Shown in pieces: positions 7,469 to 8,473 of a stretch of 8,473 nucleotides of DNA. The stretch's first letter is position 1. Each line of letters opens with the position of its first letter. The notes under the pieces were generated by a model. The model ran no database searches and was not told where the DNA came from. It worked only from the letters and a program-made list of their open reading frames with translations. The stretch comes from Elusimicrobia bacterium RIFCSPLOWO2_01_FULL_64_13 (GTDB taxonomy: Bacteria; Elusimicrobiota; Elusimicrobia; 2-02-FULL-39-32). The position numbers and the translations under genes are program-made. Location of the stretch: assembly GCA_001800095.1 (NCBI GenBank), contig MGUT01000009.1, positions 1-8,473 of the forward strand. The letters run 5' to 3'.

Positions 7469-7972
7469 TTATCCTACCAAAATCCTTTCTTCTTGAAAAG
7501 AAGAATCTTCAGTTTCCCTGTACCAGGACCGCGCTTCCTTGAATTTGCCTTCATGCACGGCGACGATCACGTTGGACCAGCCGGACAGATAGGGCTGGGA
7601 GGCGTCGGTGACGCTGGGCTCGGCCGGGTGGTCCGGGTGGGAATGGAACACGCCAATCTGGTCCAGTTCTGGTTGTGACGTCCAAATGGGTTGCAATGCG
7701 GCGTTGACTTGAGCCGGGTCAAACACGAACTCATAAAGCCCCCCCCGGTTCATTCGATTCGGATCAATTGAAATAGCGCCTGCCTTTGCAAGTTCAGAGA
7801 GGCGATGAGAATGATTCCCATCCGCGATGTTAGGTAAAAAAATAACCTTCTCGACTTTACCATGGCAAGATCCAAGAAGAATTCCGCACACTTCTTTTGG
7901 ATATCCGGTCTTGCACCCGGCTATCAGCTCTTGCCAGTCATTTCGATTGAAGCGGAGTTCTTTCATATTCAT
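7469..7972 (-). CDS. JAMM (Mov34/MPN/PAD-1, M67-like) zinc metallopeptidase
   Basis: The protein has 167 residues from the ATG at 7972, which overlaps the upstream TGA as ATGA; a weak GGGGA lies 4 bases before it. The JAMM zinc site is complete: Glu27 in PKEVCGILLGS, then His110-x-His112-x7-Ser120-x2-Asp123 in FHSHPDHPAEPSVTD. Bacterial single-domain JAMM enzymes such as mycobacterial Mec cleave the bond between a ThiS/MoaD-like sulfur carrier and cysteine. Lying among sulfite reductase, ferredoxin and Fe-S assembly genes, a role in cysteine release or sulfur transfer is plausible, but no carrier gene is visible here. Residues about 52-80 form an apparent insertion before the EFVFDP strand. 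Base composition is patchy: the first 100 codons are about 47% G+C with AT-ending codons (TTA, TCT, ATT), the conserved core about 63%, and the last 20 codons about 40%, so the gene looks like a mosaic. Confidence 0.85.
   Translation of the reverse strand: MNMKELRFNRNDWQELIAGCKTGYPKEVCGILLGSCHGKVEKVIFLPNIADGNHSHRLSELAKAGAISIDPNRMNRGGLYEFVFDPAQVNAALQPIWTSQPELDQIGVFHSHPDHPAEPSVTDASQPYLSGWSNVIVAVHEGKFKEARSWYRETEDSSFQEERILVG
7675..7972. other. Low-G+C segment covering the 5' part of the JAMM gene
   Basis: By hand count, 7681-7980 contains 142 G+C in 300 bases (47%), against 78 of 120 (65%) for 7561-7680 and 41 of 60 (68%) for 7981-8040. The shift is abrupt at both edges: the right edge falls at the gene boundary, and the left edge near codon 100, just before the conserved HSHP motif. 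It also holds a run of eight C on the plus strand (7739-7746). It is best read as recombined or horizontally acquired DNA, though relaxed codon selection is an alternative. Confidence 0.6.
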
Positions 7973-8271
7973 TCGATCCCCAGGTGGATCTTGGCGTCTT
8001 CGCTCGCCATGGCGCGTGGGTCCCAGGGCGGGTTCCAGACCAGGTCCACCTTCACTTCCTTGACCATCGGCAGCTGGCTGACCTTGGCGTGCACCGCGGA
8101 CATGATCTGCGGCCCCAGGGGGCACATGGGCGATGTGAGCGTCATGCGCACCCGGACCTTCTCCCCCTCGATATCGGCGCCGTACACCAGCCCCAGGTCC
8201 ACGATATTGTATCCGATCTCGGGATCGAGGACTTCCTTCAGTTTTTCCTTGACGTCGGATTCATTCCACAT
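7969..8271 (-). CDS. DUF59/MIP18-family Fe-S cluster assembly protein (SufT/PaaD-like)
   Basis: The protein has 100 residues. The ATG at 8271 has AAGGAG at 8278-8283, 6 bases upstream. Family hallmarks are visible: DPEIGYNIVDLGLVYG at 16-31; a beta strand and then LTSPMCPLG with Cys50, the conserved cysteine of the family; and the C-terminal VDLVWNPPWDP followed by MASEDAKIHLG. DUF59 proteins such as SufT, PaaD and eukaryotic MIP18 help mature Fe-S proteins, and the domain is often fused to or beside Mrp/ApbC carrier ATPases. The gene overlaps the upstream DUF971 gene by 11 bases and the downstream JAMM gene by 4, so the three are probably translated together. In this operon its likely clients are the ferredoxin and the siroheme [4Fe-4S] reductase, but that is inference. 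The name SufT is not certain because several subfamilies share this length. Confidence 0.88.
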   Translation of the reverse strand: MWNESDVKEKLKEVLDPEIGYNIVDLGLVYGADIEGEKVRVRMTLTSPMCPLGPQIMSAVHAKVSQLPMVKEVKVDLVWNPPWDPRAMASEDAKIHLGIE

Positions 8272-8473
8272 GGCTGTCTCCTTCGCGCGCCCGATCGACG
8301 CCGCAGCCGCAGGGGCAGATGCGGCGCAGATGTTCGAAACTGTAGATGCCGGTGGCGTGGCCGTCGCCGAAGCTGACGCTCAAAGCGTAACGGCCCACCA
8401 CGCTCACCCCCGTCCCCTCCAGGGTCTCGGGGACGCCGCGGCCGTCAAGCAGGGGCCGGCCGGTGAATTCGTC
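8261..8473 (-). CDS. DUF971-domain protein (GBBH-like N-terminal domain), start outside the window
   Basis: The last 70 residues are read from the window edge to the TGA at 8261-8263. The motif VGRYALSVSFGDGHATGIYS, followed by FEHLRRICPCGCG, is the DUF971 (PF06155) signature: a strand ending in a DGH turn, then the GIYSFEHLR helix, then clustered cysteines. Cys53, Cys55 and Cys57 of the fragment, together with a His such as His39, could bind zinc or iron, as the equivalent domain of gamma-butyrobetaine hydroxylase binds zinc. There is no room for a dioxygenase domain after it, so this is the stand-alone type or the C-terminal end of a larger protein. DUF971 commonly accompanies DUF59 and Mrp-like ATPases, and the next gene is DUF59, so a role in Fe-S assembly is suggested. 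The exact function is unknown. Confidence 0.8.
   Translation of the reverse strand, partial: DEFTGRPLLDGRGVPETLEGTGVSVVGRYALSVSFGDGHATGIYSFEHLRRICPCGCGVDRAREGDSHVE

Noticed and set aside
7487..7505. An 8-bp inverted repeat (TTCTTCTT/AAGAAGAA) with a 3-base loop near the end of the JAMM gene.
   Set aside because: The stem is mostly A-T, lies within codons, and is not followed by a clear T run on the minus strand, so it is probably chance from purine-rich Glu/Ser codons.
7973..8125. Upstream extension of the JAMM gene to a start at 8125.
   Set aside because: The added 51 residues overlap the DUF59 gene in another frame and look like shadow sequence. The ATG at 7972 forms an ATGA overlap with the DUF59 stop.

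Overview
This is a GC-rich bacterial window (about 65% G+C over most of its length) holding two operons that converge on a short palindromic repeat near position 5250. It shows no rRNA, tRNA, CRISPR array or insertion sequence. The phylum cannot be fixed from sequence alone. A long DUF4175-type membrane protein beside TPR and peptidase MA-type proteins, together with a Thermus/FdxA-like 7Fe ferredoxin and a ferredoxin-dependent sulfite reductase, fits an environmental, didermic, non-model lineage. That assignment is inference.

Plus strand, 1-5197: the end of a TPR protein, a 1093-residue DUF4175-like membrane/coiled-coil protein, and a secreted gluzincin (peptidase MA-like) with C-terminal TPRs. 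Both junctions are 4-base GTGA overlaps in which a GTG start overlaps the preceding TGA. The three proteins are therefore probably translationally coupled and probably work together in or on the cell envelope. Their substrate is unknown.

Convergent spacer, 5198-5304: a nested inverted repeat with two perfect GC-rich hairpins inside a CCCTCACC/GGTGAGGG outer pair. It is a REP/MITE-like element and may also terminate transcription from both sides.

Minus strand, 8473-5305, in transcription order: DUF971 protein (5' end outside the window), DUF59/MIP18 (SufT-like) Fe-S assembly factor, JAMM (Mov34/MPN/PAD-1, M67-like) metallopeptidase, 7Fe ferredoxin, and siroheme [4Fe-4S] sulfite reductase. The first three overlap by 11 and 4 bases. 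The ferredoxin can supply electrons to the reductase, the DUF59 and DUF971 proteins fit cluster maturation, and the JAMM enzyme resembles those that release cysteine or sulfur from ThiS/MoaD-like carriers. Together they look like a sulfite-to-sulfide-to-cysteine module, though no carrier or cysteine synthase is visible.

The most unusual signals are the mosaic base composition of the JAMM gene (about 47% G+C at its 5' part and 40% at its 3' end, around a 63% middle, between 65-68% neighbours), a G8 run inside it, and a terminator-like hairpin just upstream of the sulfite reductase start codon.
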